NCBI RefSeq assembly: GCF_004346095.1
Contig: NZ_SLZV01000002.1
Coordinates: forward strand, 1-64,000
Source of the DNA: Faecalimonas umbilicata
Lineage (GTDB): Bacteria > Bacillota > Clostridia > Lachnospirales > Lachnospiraceae
Reading direction: 5' to 3'
DNA length: 64,000 bases
Made by a program: the position numbers and the translations under genes. The first letter of the stretch is position 1; each line of letters begins with the position of its first letter. Positions 42,152-51,086 of this stretch are shown piece after piece. The notes beneath the pieces are model-generated. The model ran no database searches. It worked only from the letters and a program-made list of their open reading frames with translations, and was not told the DNA's origin.

Positions 42152-43249
42152 CTACACGTTGAAACGGAATAAAACAATGTCACCGTCCTGAACAACATAT
42201 TCTTTTCCTTCCAGACGGACAAGCCCTTTCTCTTTCGCGTTCGTATAAGTACCGCATGCCATCAGATCATCATAACTTACGATCTCCGCACGGATGAATC
42301 CACGTTCAAAATCGGAATGAATCTTTCCTGCTGCTTGTGGAGCTTTGGTTCCTTTTGTGATCGTCCATGCTTTGACTTCCTGTTCTCCAGCTGTCAGATA
42401 ACTTAAAAGTCCAAGGAGGCTATAGCTTGCACGAATTAATTTTTCCAAACCAGATTCGCTTAGTCCAAGATCTTCTAAAAACATTTTCTTCTCATCGTCA
42501 TCTAACTCTGCGATTTCCTGCTCGATCTGTGCACATACAACAAACACTTCACAGTGCTCTTTCTCTGCGTATGCTCTGACCTCTGCCACACCGGAATTGT
42601 CTGCACCGTCATTTGCAAGATCATCTTCTGTCACATTTGCCGCAAAAATTACTGGTTTATAAGTCAACAGATTATAACTTTCCAGCCATTCCTGCTCTTC
42701 CTCATCTTCAGCCGTAAAGCTGCGTGCCATATTTCCTTCTTCGAGATATCCTTTCAGCCGCTCTAACAATACAAGTTCTTTTGCCGCTGACTTGTCATTT
42801 CTCGCAACTTTTGTCGTCTTTGCGATACGTCTCTCTAAAATCTCAATATCTGAGAAAATCAACTCTAGATTGATCGTCTCAATATCTCGAAGCGGAGCAA
42901 TACTTCCATCTACATGTACAATATTCTCGTCTTCAAAACATCTCACAACATGAACGATTGCATCTACCTCACGGATATTTGCAAGAAACTGATTTCCAAG
43001 ACCTTCTCCTTTGGAAGCTCCCTTCACCAAACCTGCAATGTCTACAAATTCAATCGTTGCCGGAACAATCTTCTTTGTATGGTACATCTCCCCAAGCACT
43101 TCCAGACGCTCATCCGGCACTGCAACAACGCCGACATTCGGATCGATCGTGCAGAATGGGTAGTTTGCTGACTCTGCCCCTGCCTTTGTCAATGAGTTAA
43201 ATAATGTACTTTTCCCTACGTTCGGCAATCCAACGATACCTAATTTCAT
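42152..43249 (-). CDS. ychF: Redox-regulated ATPase YchF
   Basis: 365-residue Obg-family protein. G1 GLPNVGKST starts at residue 7, G3 is DIAGLVKGAS, and the G4 site is NVTE instead of NKxD, which explains the ATP preference of YchF. A coiled-coil region and the C-terminal TGS domain (AWTITKGTKAPQAAGKIHSDFERGFIRAE) complete it. It binds ribosomes and is linked to stress responses. GAAGGATAG precedes the ATG, and two stable hairpins lie a little further upstream. Confidence 0.97.
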   Translation of the reverse strand: MKLGIVGLPNVGKSTLFNSLTKAGAESANYPFCTIDPNVGVVAVPDERLEVLGEMYHTKKIVPATIEFVDIAGLVKGASKGEGLGNQFLANIREVDAIVHVVRCFEDENIVHVDGSIAPLRDIETINLELIFSDIEILERRIAKTTKVARNDKSAAKELVLLERLKGYLEEGNMARSFTAEDEEEQEWLESYNLLTYKPVIFAANVTEDDLANDGADNSGVAEVRAYAEKEHCEVFVVCAQIEQEIAELDDDEKKMFLEDLGLSESGLEKLIRASYSLLGLLSYLTAGEQEVKAWTITKGTKAPQAAGKIHSDFERGFIRAEIVSYDDLMACGTYTNAKEKGLVRLEGKEYVVQDGDIVLFRFNV

Positions 43250-43266
43250 TTCTATCCTTCCCTATT

Positions 43267-43358
43267 CAGAAATCTTCGTCTGATAAAGATTTCTGCCTTT
43301 CTCTATTTTCTTTCACAGAGTTGCATCTCTTTTCTGCTGTCAGATGCAGTTCTGTGAA
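43267..43358. repeat. Two stable inverted repeats between thiN and ychF
   Basis: First hairpin: CAGAAATCTT (43267-43276) with AAGATTTCTG (43286-43295), 10 perfect pairs. Second: 17-base arms at 43312-43328 and 43342-43358 (TTCACAGAGTTGCATCT and its near complement, 15 of 17 paired). Neither is followed by a T-run on either strand, so they are not ordinary terminators. They could be leader structure of ychF or the 3' end of the long cluster. Confidence 0.7.
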
Positions 43359-43465
43359 CATGCATTCTTACATCTTAGTCTATCATATCTGTGCAGGTTT
43401 GCCAATAGACACCCTGCGTTCCTTTTTCTTTTTTTCTTCTTTTTGTGACTTTTTACTTTTTTCAC

Positions 43466-44134
43466 TTATTGATACATTTCTTCTCTTGTTTCCATTAAAA
43501 TGACCATCCCTTCACCAAAAGCAATGACCGCTTCCTCCCCGTCAATCTGATTACTCACACAAAGGCTGTCGTAAGGAACAAGAGTGTGATCTGTCAATGG
43601 GTATTTTGCTCCACGAATATAAAGATGTCGGACTTCTCCTCCGAGTGGAAATAAAGAGAAATATTCCCCATAGGTCTCTGATTTTTTCAACCGTACTTCT
43701 CGTTCCACGACCCGGATCCGATTGTGTCCGTCAATGATCTCTGCCGGAATTCCTGCCCGTGCAGGAATTGAAAGAACCTGAATGTTCGCCATCACATGAT
43801 CCAGCCTCGTTCCGGTTCCTCCGAGAATCGTGATATTTCCGTATCCACTCTCCACTGCATATCGCACGGCAATCTCTGTATCTGACGCATCCTTGACCGG
43901 ATTAAACTCCCGGATCGGAATCTCTGTCCACTCCTTGTACCAGGCGATAATCTCAGGTGCAATACTGTCAAAATCTCCTACAATATAATCCGGCTTGATT
44001 TTGTGCTTATAAAAAAATTCCAGTCCCCGGTCAACCGCGATCAGAAATGCAGACGATTGTTTTTTTAAAATATCCAGTGCAAGCTTTTCTTCCACTGTGC
44101 CGCCGCTGATGATCACAACATGTTGTCTATTCAT
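43466..44134 (-). CDS. thiN: Thiamine pyrophosphokinase
   Basis: 222-residue enzyme that transfers pyrophosphate from ATP to thiamine, making the cofactor used for instance by the PFOR of this window. Typical parts are AVDRGLEFFYKHKIKPDYIVGDFDS (about 33-58), the NPVKDASDTEIAVRYA stretch, and GGTGTRLDHVMANI (about 105). The C-terminal beta domain has the usual FSLFPLGG segment. It overlaps the end of rpe by 8 bases and is the last gene of the long cluster. Confidence 0.95.
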   Translation of the reverse strand: MNRQHVVIISGGTVEEKLALDILKKQSSAFLIAVDRGLEFFYKHKIKPDYIVGDFDSIAPEIIAWYKEWTEIPIREFNPVKDASDTEIAVRYAVESGYGNITILGGTGTRLDHVMANIQVLSIPARAGIPAEIIDGHNRIRVVEREVRLKKSETYGEYFSLFPLGGEVRHLYIRGAKYPLTDHTLVPYDSLCVSNQIDGEEAVIAFGEGMVILMETREEMYQ

Positions 44135-44789
44135 AAGCTCTTAAGATCTCCATCATATTTTTTGTATTTTCTGCAGCATCTCCACGGAAAATAGCAGAAC
44201 CTGCCACAATCACATTTGCCCCTGCTTCCAGTACTTCTCTTACATTCGTTGTATAGATTCCACCATCCACTTCAATATCTGCGGTTGAGTTGACACGGTC
44301 AAGCAGTGCTCTCGTCTCTCGAATCTTCTCCAGAGAAGATGGGATGAAAGACTGACCTCCAAATCCAGGATGTACACTCATGATCAATACCATATCTACC
44401 AATTCCACATATGGCTCCAGTTCTGCTACCGGTGTATCCGGGCAGATTGAGATTGCCGCTTTTGCCCCGCATGCTTTGATTTTCTCCAGTGTCGCTTTCA
44501 CATCACTGCACGCCTCCAGGTGAACGGTGATAATATCTGCCCCCGCTTTCTGAAATTCTTCTACATAACGAATTGGCTCTTCAATCATCAAATGCACATC
44601 AAAAATCTGATCCACTGCGTTTCTGATGGATGCCAGTACCGGCATTCCAAAAGAAATACTTGGCACAAACTTTCCGTCCATCACATCAAAATGAATGTAC
44701 TGTGCTCCTTCCCGCTCTGTCTCTTTCATCTGTTCCCCTAATTTTGTAAAATCTGCCGCCAATATAGACGGAGCCAAAATCATTTCCAT
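44127..44789 (-). CDS. rpe: Ribulose-phosphate 3-epimerase
   Basis: 220-residue TIM-barrel enzyme that interconverts ribulose-5-phosphate and xylulose-5-phosphate. Signatures are LAPSILAADFTKLGEQ at the start, HFDVMDGKFVPSISFG (metal ligands), DVHLMIEEP, MSVHPGFGGQSFIP and the C-terminal EVDGGI and VAGSAIF phosphate site. AGGAG precedes the ATG. It starts 1 base after the rsgA stop and overlaps thiN, the same order as in Bacillus. Confidence 0.98.
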   Translation of the reverse strand: MEMILAPSILAADFTKLGEQMKETEREGAQYIHFDVMDGKFVPSISFGMPVLASIRNAVDQIFDVHLMIEEPIRYVEEFQKAGADIITVHLEACSDVKATLEKIKACGAKAAISICPDTPVAELEPYVELVDMVLIMSVHPGFGGQSFIPSSLEKIRETRALLDRVNSTADIEVDGGIYTTNVREVLEAGANVIVAGSAIFRGDAAENTKNMMEILRAYE

Positions 44790-44790
44790 G

Positions 44791-45669
44791 TTAGTATCTC
44801 CTCTTCTCCTGTAATTCCTTATACATCTCTAAATAATTCTGATACCGCACTTTGTGGATCTCTCCAGCTTCCACCGCTGCCTTGACCGCACACTTCGGCT
44901 CATGAATATGGTCACATCCCTGGAATTTGCACATTCCTTCATAATATGTAAATTCTGGAAAATAATATTTCAATTCTTCTTTTTCAAATTCATTCACATA
45001 CAGCGAACTAAATCCCGGAGTATCCATAATATAGGAATCCTCATCAATCGGAATCAGTTCCGAATGTCTTGTCGTATGCTTTCCGCGGGCAATCTTCTTG
45101 CTGATTTCCCCTGTCTCCATCTTCGCCTCCGGCTGAAGAATATTGATCAAGGAAGACTTTCCCACTCCGGAAGGGCCTGCTACCGTTGTTGTCTTTCCTT
45201 TTAAAACCTCTTTTACAAGCGCAATATTTTCCTCTTTTTTTGCACTCGTAAAAAGGATCTGATAGCCACACCTTCTGTAAATTTCCTGCAATTCCTGAAT
45301 CTCTTTTTCTGTTGCAATATCCTGCTTATTGAAACATAACACCGCCGGGATCCCTTTTGTCTCCATCATGATCAAAAATCTGTCTAACAGATTGAAGTGT
45401 GGCTTTGGATCCGTCACTGCAAAGACAACAAGCGCCTGATCGATATTTGCTACTGCCGGACGGATCAATTCGTTTTTCCTTGGAAAAATCTGAATAATAT
45501 TTCCCGTCTTCTCTTCCTCACTCAGGCAGTCGATCTCTACATTATCTCCGACGAGTGGTTTTCTCTTCTCTTTTCTGAAACTTCCTTTTGCCTTACATTC
45601 ATAAATACCGAATCCTACTACATGAACGTAGTAGAATCCGGCAATTCCTTTTACAATCTTTCCCTGCAT
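44791..45669 (-). CDS. rsgA: Ribosome small-subunit biogenesis GTPase RsgA
   Basis: 292-residue circularly permuted GTPase. An N-terminal OB fold comes first; then G4 NKQD precedes G1 GPSGVGKSS and G3 DTPG, the mark of this family. A C-terminal zinc site is seen in CKFQGCDHIHEPKC. It checks late 30S assembly. I start at 45669 (MQGKIVKG), 7 bases after AAGGG; an ATG six codons earlier has only a weak site. It lies 77 bases after prkC in the kinase-phosphatase cluster, as in Bacillus. Confidence 0.96.
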   Translation of the reverse strand: MQGKIVKGIAGFYYVHVVGFGIYECKAKGSFRKEKRKPLVGDNVEIDCLSEEEKTGNIIQIFPRKNELIRPAVANIDQALVVFAVTDPKPHFNLLDRFLIMMETKGIPAVLCFNKQDIATEKEIQELQEIYRRCGYQILFTSAKKEENIALVKEVLKGKTTTVAGPSGVGKSSLINILQPEAKMETGEISKKIARGKHTTRHSELIPIDEDSYIMDTPGFSSLYVNEFEKEELKYYFPEFTYYEGMCKFQGCDHIHEPKCAVKAAVEAGEIHKVRYQNYLEMYKELQEKRRY

Positions 45670-45746
45670 GAATTTTCCCTTATCCATTTATTTGTCTGGC
45701 TTCCGGGCACAAATACACAGTACTGTACCGCTTTTGTTCCTTCAAA

Positions 45747-47921
45747 CTAATGCCCGGAATTTCCTTCCTGACCAGTGGTATTTCCATCCGTGCTGCCGCT
45801 ATTGTTATCTCCGCTGCCATTATGATCTGTGTTTCCATTGTTATTTCCATCGGTAGGCGGCTGTTCTGCCGGACCGTCACTGATCCAGATTTCAACCGTT
45901 GCTCCTTTTTCCAGTTCATCCCCGGTATTCGCACTGGCATAAAATACAGATCCTTTTGGATTTTCATTTGCCTCATGATAGATGACCGGTGTCAATCCGG
46001 CTGCCTGAAGTTGTGCCTTTGCATCCGCCTCTGAAAGACCGATCACTGCCGGCATTTTTGCTTTTTCTTTTCCTTTGCTGACTGTATAACCGACACTTCC
46101 TCCGACTTCAATCTTATTTCCACCTGCAATATCCTGGGAGATCACAGTCCCTGCCGGTTCATCGCTGTACTCTTCCTTCCTGTCCCCGGCATATAATCCA
46201 ACTGCTTCTAAAGCTGCAATCGCATCGACTTCTGTCTTTCCTGTAATTTCCGGTACGGCCACTTTCTCAATTGGCTCTTCGCCTTTACTTACCTGCATGC
46301 CTACTTCTGTACCTTTTGCCACCTTGGTTCCCGGCTCGTAAGTTGTGGAAATAACCTCTCCCTCGGTATACATCGAACTATACTCATAGGTGACAGAAAC
46401 TTTCAGTCCCAGCTTTTCCAGTTCTTTCTGTGCTTTATCCTGGTTCAGTCCCTTCACATCCGGCATGGTCACTTCTTCTTTTTTCTTCCCACTGCTTACA
46501 ACAATCTTGACTCTTGTATTTTTCGCTATTTTTGTACCTGCTTTTGTCCCCTGTTCCATGACATAGCCTTTTTCATATTTATCAGACTCTCCGCCATCCA
46601 CAAGTTCATATCCAAGATTTACTTTGTTCAGAGCCTCAATCGCATCTGCCTGTGTCTTACCGACAACATTTGGCACTTTTACTTTATCTTTTGAATCTTC
46701 TGTGACAAATCCCAGACCGGATCCAAAGATTCCTGCCGCCTTTCCTGCCATCATGATCACGAAAAATGCAATCAGAACTGCAACGACAATCATCAGAATC
46801 TTGATCAGCTTGTTCATCCGCGGATTGACATCTCCATTTCTTTTCCGAGATGTTCCTCTTCCATAGTCATCCTCGTCATAATCATCGTCCTGATCATACT
46901 CATCATCGTAGTCATCGTCATAGTCATCATCATCATAGTCATTGTCATAATCATCATACTGCTCTTCATCATAATCATCATCGTCATAATCGTCATATCG
47001 TCTTGCAGATATATTATTCATCTGAAGTTGCTGAAGTTCTCCTTCTGATAACATGACCGTATCGGAACCCGGTACTCTTCTGATCCGCACAAAGTCTCCT
47101 TCCGGATCCACGAGCGAACGTTTTAAATCAAGTACCAGTGATGCCACATCCGGATAACGGAATTCGGCCCGCTTCTGTGTACATTTCAAGATAATCTGCT
47201 CCAAACTGTACGGCAGCTCTGGCACATACTCCGCCGGAGATACAATCTCTTCCTGAAGATGCTTTACCGCAACTGCAACTGCAGTATCTCCGTCAAATGG
47301 GAGTCGACCCGTCACCATCTCATACATCGTAATACCAAGTGAATAAATGTCACTTCTTGCATCGCTTGCAGCTCCTCTTGCCTGTTCCGGCGATGTATAG
47401 TGCACCGATCCAAGTACGGTAGAACTCATAGTGTTTGAGTTCGCTGCTTTTGCAATACCAAAGTCAGTCACTTTCACTTTGCCTTCTTTGGAAATGATCA
47501 CATTCTGCGGCTTAATATCTCTGTGGATAATATTCTTATTATGCGCCGCCTGAATTCCATTTGCCATCTGAATTGTAATGCTGATTGCCTCTTTTGCGGA
47601 AAGTCGTCCCTTTTTCTGGATGTACTGTTTCAGTGTAATTCCTTCCACAAGTTCCATGACCATATAATTGGCACCTTGATCTTCCCCAACATCGTACACA
47701 TTTACTACATTTGGATGCATAAGACCGCCTGCCGCCTGCGCTTCACTTGTAAATTTCTGAATAAATGAATCATCCTCATGAAATTCTTTCTTTAACACTT
47801 TTATCGCAATAAAGCGATTCAATTTATGGTCTTTTCCTTTATAAACATCTGCCATTCCCCCGGCGCCGATCTTGCCGAGGATCTCATACCTGCCATTTAA
47901 CATGGTTCCTTCATTTAACAT
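45747..47921 (-). CDS. prkC: PASTA-domain Ser/Thr protein kinase
   Basis: 724-residue transmembrane kinase. The cytoplasmic kinase domain (about 11-270) has GAGGMADVY, the catalytic HRDIKPQN and DFGIAK, and activation-loop threonines. A juxtamembrane stretch at about 310-365 is almost purely Asp and Tyr. One helix (LMIVVAVLIAFFVIMMAG, about 380-400) is followed by four extracellular PASTA domains (beginning KVPNVVGK, TMPDVKGL, AVPEITGK and KMPAVIGL) and an Asn/Gly/Ser-rich tail. PASTA domains bind muropeptides, so the kinase couples wall state to growth or dormancy control. Its start overlaps the end of the cognate phosphatase gene by 7 bases. Confidence 0.97.
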   Translation of the reverse strand: MLNEGTMLNGRYEILGKIGAGGMADVYKGKDHKLNRFIAIKVLKKEFHEDDSFIQKFTSEAQAAGGLMHPNVVNVYDVGEDQGANYMVMELVEGITLKQYIQKKGRLSAKEAISITIQMANGIQAAHNKNIIHRDIKPQNVIISKEGKVKVTDFGIAKAANSNTMSSTVLGSVHYTSPEQARGAASDARSDIYSLGITMYEMVTGRLPFDGDTAVAVAVKHLQEEIVSPAEYVPELPYSLEQIILKCTQKRAEFRYPDVASLVLDLKRSLVDPEGDFVRIRRVPGSDTVMLSEGELQQLQMNNISARRYDDYDDDDYDEEQYDDYDNDYDDDDYDDDYDDEYDQDDDYDEDDYGRGTSRKRNGDVNPRMNKLIKILMIVVAVLIAFFVIMMAGKAAGIFGSGLGFVTEDSKDKVKVPNVVGKTQADAIEALNKVNLGYELVDGGESDKYEKGYVMEQGTKAGTKIAKNTRVKIVVSSGKKKEEVTMPDVKGLNQDKAQKELEKLGLKVSVTYEYSSMYTEGEVISTTYEPGTKVAKGTEVGMQVSKGEEPIEKVAVPEITGKTEVDAIAALEAVGLYAGDRKEEYSDEPAGTVISQDIAGGNKIEVGGSVGYTVSKGKEKAKMPAVIGLSEADAKAQLQAAGLTPVIYHEANENPKGSVFYASANTGDELEKGATVEIWISDGPAEQPPTDGNNNGNTDHNGSGDNNSGSTDGNTTGQEGNSGH

Positions 47922-48658
47922 ATACTCACCTCATCTGCCAATGGCTCAATCACAACAACCCCTATATTATCTTTTCCGCCATTTTCATTTGCTGTTTCGA
48001 TCAGATCCTCTGTAATCTCCACAACATCCCTTCCACTCTTTACAATCTGGAATATTTCTTCATCTTCTATCATATTGCTGAGTCCATCCGAACACATCAA
48101 AATGATGTCCCCTTTTTTCAGACTGTGTTCGAAAAAATCTGGTTCCACTCCCTCTTTTGCTCCGATTGCACGCGTAATAATATTCTTATCCGGATGATTC
48201 CTTGCCTCCTCCGGCTTGATTCCCCCAAGGCGCACCATCTCTTCTACAAGGGAGTGATCTTTAGTCAACTGTGTAATCGTATGATTGATCAGATAAAGTC
48301 GACTGTCCCCCACATTTGCGAAATAAATCATGTTATGTACAATCGTGGCAACAACAAGCGTCGTCCCCATTCCTTCTAACTTGCTGTCCCTTTCTGCCAT
48401 CTCAATGATCTTCTCGTTTGCTTTATATATTGCCTGTCGGATAATGTCCTTGATGTTGGTCTCCGTGCTCTCCTCTATTTCACGTTCCAATATCTCAACG
48501 GTACACTTGGATGCAAGATCTCCGGCATTATGTCCCCCCATACCATCAGCCACTGCAAATAAATTTGGAAGTTTCCCTACCGGTTTCGTTCTGGCATAGA
48601 CATAATCCTGGTTCGTCTCCCTTTTTCTCCCCACGTCTGTCTTAGAAAATGTTTTCAT
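47915..48658 (-). CDS. prpC: PP2C-family Ser/Thr phosphatase
   Basis: 247-residue metal-dependent phosphatase, partner of PrkC. Motifs are DVGRKRETNQD at the start, AVADGMGGH (about 40), the GTTLVVA and ANVGDSRLYL strands, CSDGLSNM and GGKDNIGVVVIE near the end. The start at 48658 has AAAGGAG 6 bases upstream; the frame extends 11 codons further without a site. It overlaps rlmN by 17 bases and prkC by 7, so the three are tightly coupled. Confidence 0.97.
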   Translation of the reverse strand: MKTFSKTDVGRKRETNQDYVYARTKPVGKLPNLFAVADGMGGHNAGDLASKCTVEILEREIEESTETNIKDIIRQAIYKANEKIIEMAERDSKLEGMGTTLVVATIVHNMIYFANVGDSRLYLINHTITQLTKDHSLVEEMVRLGGIKPEEARNHPDKNIITRAIGAKEGVEPDFFEHSLKKGDIILMCSDGLSNMIEDEEIFQIVKSGRDVVEITEDLIETANENGGKDNIGVVVIEPLADEVSIC

Positions 48659-49718
48659 GATGTTCTCCTTTACTTCCATTTGTTTCAACATAACGCTTTC
48701 TTAGTTGTCCACAGGCTCCATCAATGTCAGAACCCATTTCTCTTCTTATAGTAACATTTATTCCGCTTTTTTCAAGTTTATTTTTAAATTTCTCAGCCGC
48801 CTCCCTTGTCGGTCGCTCAAAATCACGTTCTTTGATCGGGTTGACCGGAATCAGATTGATATGGCAGTTTTTATGAGAAAGAAGTGCACTTAATTCTTTT
48901 GCATCTTCCTCGGTATCATTCACTCCATGAACAAGACTATACTCGAAAGTCATTCTTCTTCCTGTCTTCGCAAAATATATATCACACGCTTCCAGCACTT
49001 CTGAAAGTTCATACTTATTCGCCACAGGCATCAGTTTCTTTCTTTTTTCCTGTGTGGATCCATGAAGGGATAATGCCAATGTAATCTGCAAATGCTCTTC
49101 TGCCAGCTCCAGCATCTTTGGCACAATTCCACAAGTAGAAACCGTCACATTTCTCTGACTGATATGAAGTCCGTGCTCATCGGTCAGCATCTGAATAAAC
49201 TTTAATAAATTTTCATAATTATCCAACGGTTCCCCAGTTCCCATCACTACAACATTTGCAACACGCTCACCGGAAATTCTCTGAATCTGATAGATCTGTC
49301 CAAGCATTTCTGACGGCGTGAGATTTCGCTCAAGTCCTCCGAGCGTCGAGGCGCAAAACCGACATCCCATCCTGCAGCCAACCTGGGAGGAGATACAAAC
49401 AGAATTGCCATGCTTATATTTCATGAGCACGCTCTCTACCACATGTCCATCACTTAATCGGAACAAAAACTTATTTGTCCCATCCATTGCAGACACCTGT
49501 CTGTCAAGCATCTCCACCTCCCGGATCTCATACTGGCGTGCAAGCTTTTCTCTGAGTGATTTAGATAGGTTTGTCATCTCATCGAAAGACCGCACAAGCT
49601 TTACATGCAGCCATTCATAAACCTGTTTTGCACGAAATGCTTTCTCTCCAATCGATGTCATCTCTTCCTTCAACTCTTCAAACCGGAAAGATCCGATATC
49701 CTTTTTCTCCTGTTTCAT
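48642..49718 (-). CDS. rlmN: 23S rRNA (adenine2503-C2)-methyltransferase
   Basis: 358-residue radical SAM enzyme that methylates A2503 of 23S rRNA and also A37 of some tRNAs. The CRMGCRFCAS cluster motif lies at about residue 115. VVMGTGEPLDNYEN and the SLHGSTQEKRKKLMP region are conserved, and the second catalytic cysteine is in GACGQLR near the end. The signature is RlmN rather than Cfr, so it does not imply antibiotic resistance. It lies 9 bases after rsmB. Confidence 0.96.
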   Translation of the reverse strand: MKQEKKDIGSFRFEELKEEMTSIGEKAFRAKQVYEWLHVKLVRSFDEMTNLSKSLREKLARQYEIREVEMLDRQVSAMDGTNKFLFRLSDGHVVESVLMKYKHGNSVCISSQVGCRMGCRFCASTLGGLERNLTPSEMLGQIYQIQRISGERVANVVVMGTGEPLDNYENLLKFIQMLTDEHGLHISQRNVTVSTCGIVPKMLELAEEHLQITLALSLHGSTQEKRKKLMPVANKYELSEVLEACDIYFAKTGRRMTFEYSLVHGVNDTEEDAKELSALLSHKNCHINLIPVNPIKERDFERPTREAAEKFKNKLEKSGINVTIRREMGSDIDGACGQLRKRYVETNGSKGEHHENIF

Positions 49719-49727
49719 AACTACCTC

Positions 49728-51086
49728 TTACTTTCTCTTCCTTCTGAACTTTGCAATAAAAAATCCGTCACTGTCATGGACTCCTGGAAGAAGCTGAAGA
49801 CATCCTTCTTTGACATCCTTTTGAAGTTCTCCACAGAGAAATGGTGTAATATCCTCTGCTTCAAATTCTGGGCTATTGTCAAGAAACCATCTCACATTTT
49901 CCAGATTCTCTGCCGGATTGATCGTACATGTACTATATACGAGCGCTCCGCCCTCCTTCACATAATTTCTCACTACTTCAAGAATCTCCCTCTGGAGCTT
50001 TGCAAGACTTTCTGTCCCTTCCTTTGTCATCTTATATTTCAGATCTGTCTTTTTTGCCAAAACCCCTAATCCAGAACATGGAAGATCTGCGATCACAATA
50101 TCCGCTATCCGCTCAGAATCTTTATCAAAAACGGTAGCGTCCTTCTGCTCTGCCCTTATATTTTGGAATCCAGTCCGGCAGATATTTTCCTCGATGAGTC
50201 CTACTTTATATTCTGTAAGATCTCTCGCTGCTACCATCCCACTGCCATCAAGCAGATCTGCAATGTGCATAGACTTCCCTCCCGGAGCCGCACAGACATC
50301 TATCACCTGATCGCCTCTCTGTGGAGCTGCAATCTCTGCAACAAGCATCGAACTGATATCCTGCACCTGAAATGCTCCGTCCCGGAAACTCTCCAGCCCG
50401 CCAAGATGATCATATCCGCTAATTTTCTTTGCATAGGAAAGATATGGATGTGCTTCCACCTTCACACCTTCTTTCCGTAGTCTCTCTGTCAGCTCCTTTT
50501 CGGACTGTTTCCGAAGATTGCAGCGGATCACTGTCGGATGTTCCTCCAGAAATCCTTTCAGCATCTTCTCAACAGTCTCCGCGCCATACTCGGAAAGCCA
50601 CAGTTTTACCATCCATTCCGGTATAGAATAATGAATGGAAAGCCATGATACAGGATTTTTTTCTTTCTCCGGATAACGGATCTGATCCATATTTCTTGCA
50701 ATTGTGCGCAACACCCCATTGACAAATCCCTTCAGGCTGCGAAACCCTTTTTTCTCCGCCAGCTTGACTGCCTCATTGCAGACAGCAGAATCAGGAACGC
50801 CGTCCATATATTTTAATTGATAGACTGCGCTCCTAAGAATCGTCCGGATGACCGGCTTCATTTTATTTACTTTCACATTTGAGAACTGATTGATAATATA
50901 ATCGATCTCAATCATTCTCTCCAGCGTTCCTTCCACAACTCTCGTGATAAAGGCACGCTCTTTTTTATCTAAATACTGGTATTTCTCCAGCACATTTCGA
51001 ATGGCGATATGGCTGTACACTCCATCCCTCGTAATTTCAAGAAGAACGCCGAGTATCAATTCCCTATCATCTGTCATTTTCGCCAT
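49728..51086 (-). CDS. rsmB: 16S rRNA (cytosine967-C5)-methyltransferase
   Basis: 452-residue methyltransferase. An N-terminal NusB-like RNA-binding domain (about 1-140) is followed by the SAM-dependent domain with DVCAAPGGKSMHIA (about 250-265), the DLPCSGLGV motif and the catalytic YSTCTINPAEN. It modifies C967 of 16S rRNA. The ATG follows GGAGG by 7 bases. The start overlaps the end of the yugP gene by 20 bases, in the same order as many Firmicutes. Confidence 0.95.
   Translation of the reverse strand: MAKMTDDRELILGVLLEITRDGVYSHIAIRNVLEKYQYLDKKERAFITRVVEGTLERMIEIDYIINQFSNVKVNKMKPVIRTILRSAVYQLKYMDGVPDSAVCNEAVKLAEKKGFRSLKGFVNGVLRTIARNMDQIRYPEKEKNPVSWLSIHYSIPEWMVKLWLSEYGAETVEKMLKGFLEEHPTVIRCNLRKQSEKELTERLRKEGVKVEAHPYLSYAKKISGYDHLGGLESFRDGAFQVQDISSMLVAEIAAPQRGDQVIDVCAAPGGKSMHIADLLDGSGMVAARDLTEYKVGLIEENICRTGFQNIRAEQKDATVFDKDSERIADIVIADLPCSGLGVLAKKTDLKYKMTKEGTESLAKLQREILEVVRNYVKEGGALVYSTCTINPAENLENVRWFLDNSPEFEAEDITPFLCGELQKDVKEGCLQLLPGVHDSDGFFIAKFRRKRK

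Noticed and set aside
46850-47000. CRISPR-like short repeats
   Set aside because: The repeated TCATCATCG units are codons of an acidic protein tract, without spacers.
46814-47056. Open frames coding for Met/Thr or His/Asn repeats around 46.9 kb
   Set aside because: They are other-frame readings of the repetitive Asp/Tyr codons of prkC, not genes.
48642-49718. Cfr-type antibiotic resistance methyltransferase
   Set aside because: Sequence and operon position (rsmB-rlmN-prpC) are those of the housekeeping RlmN.
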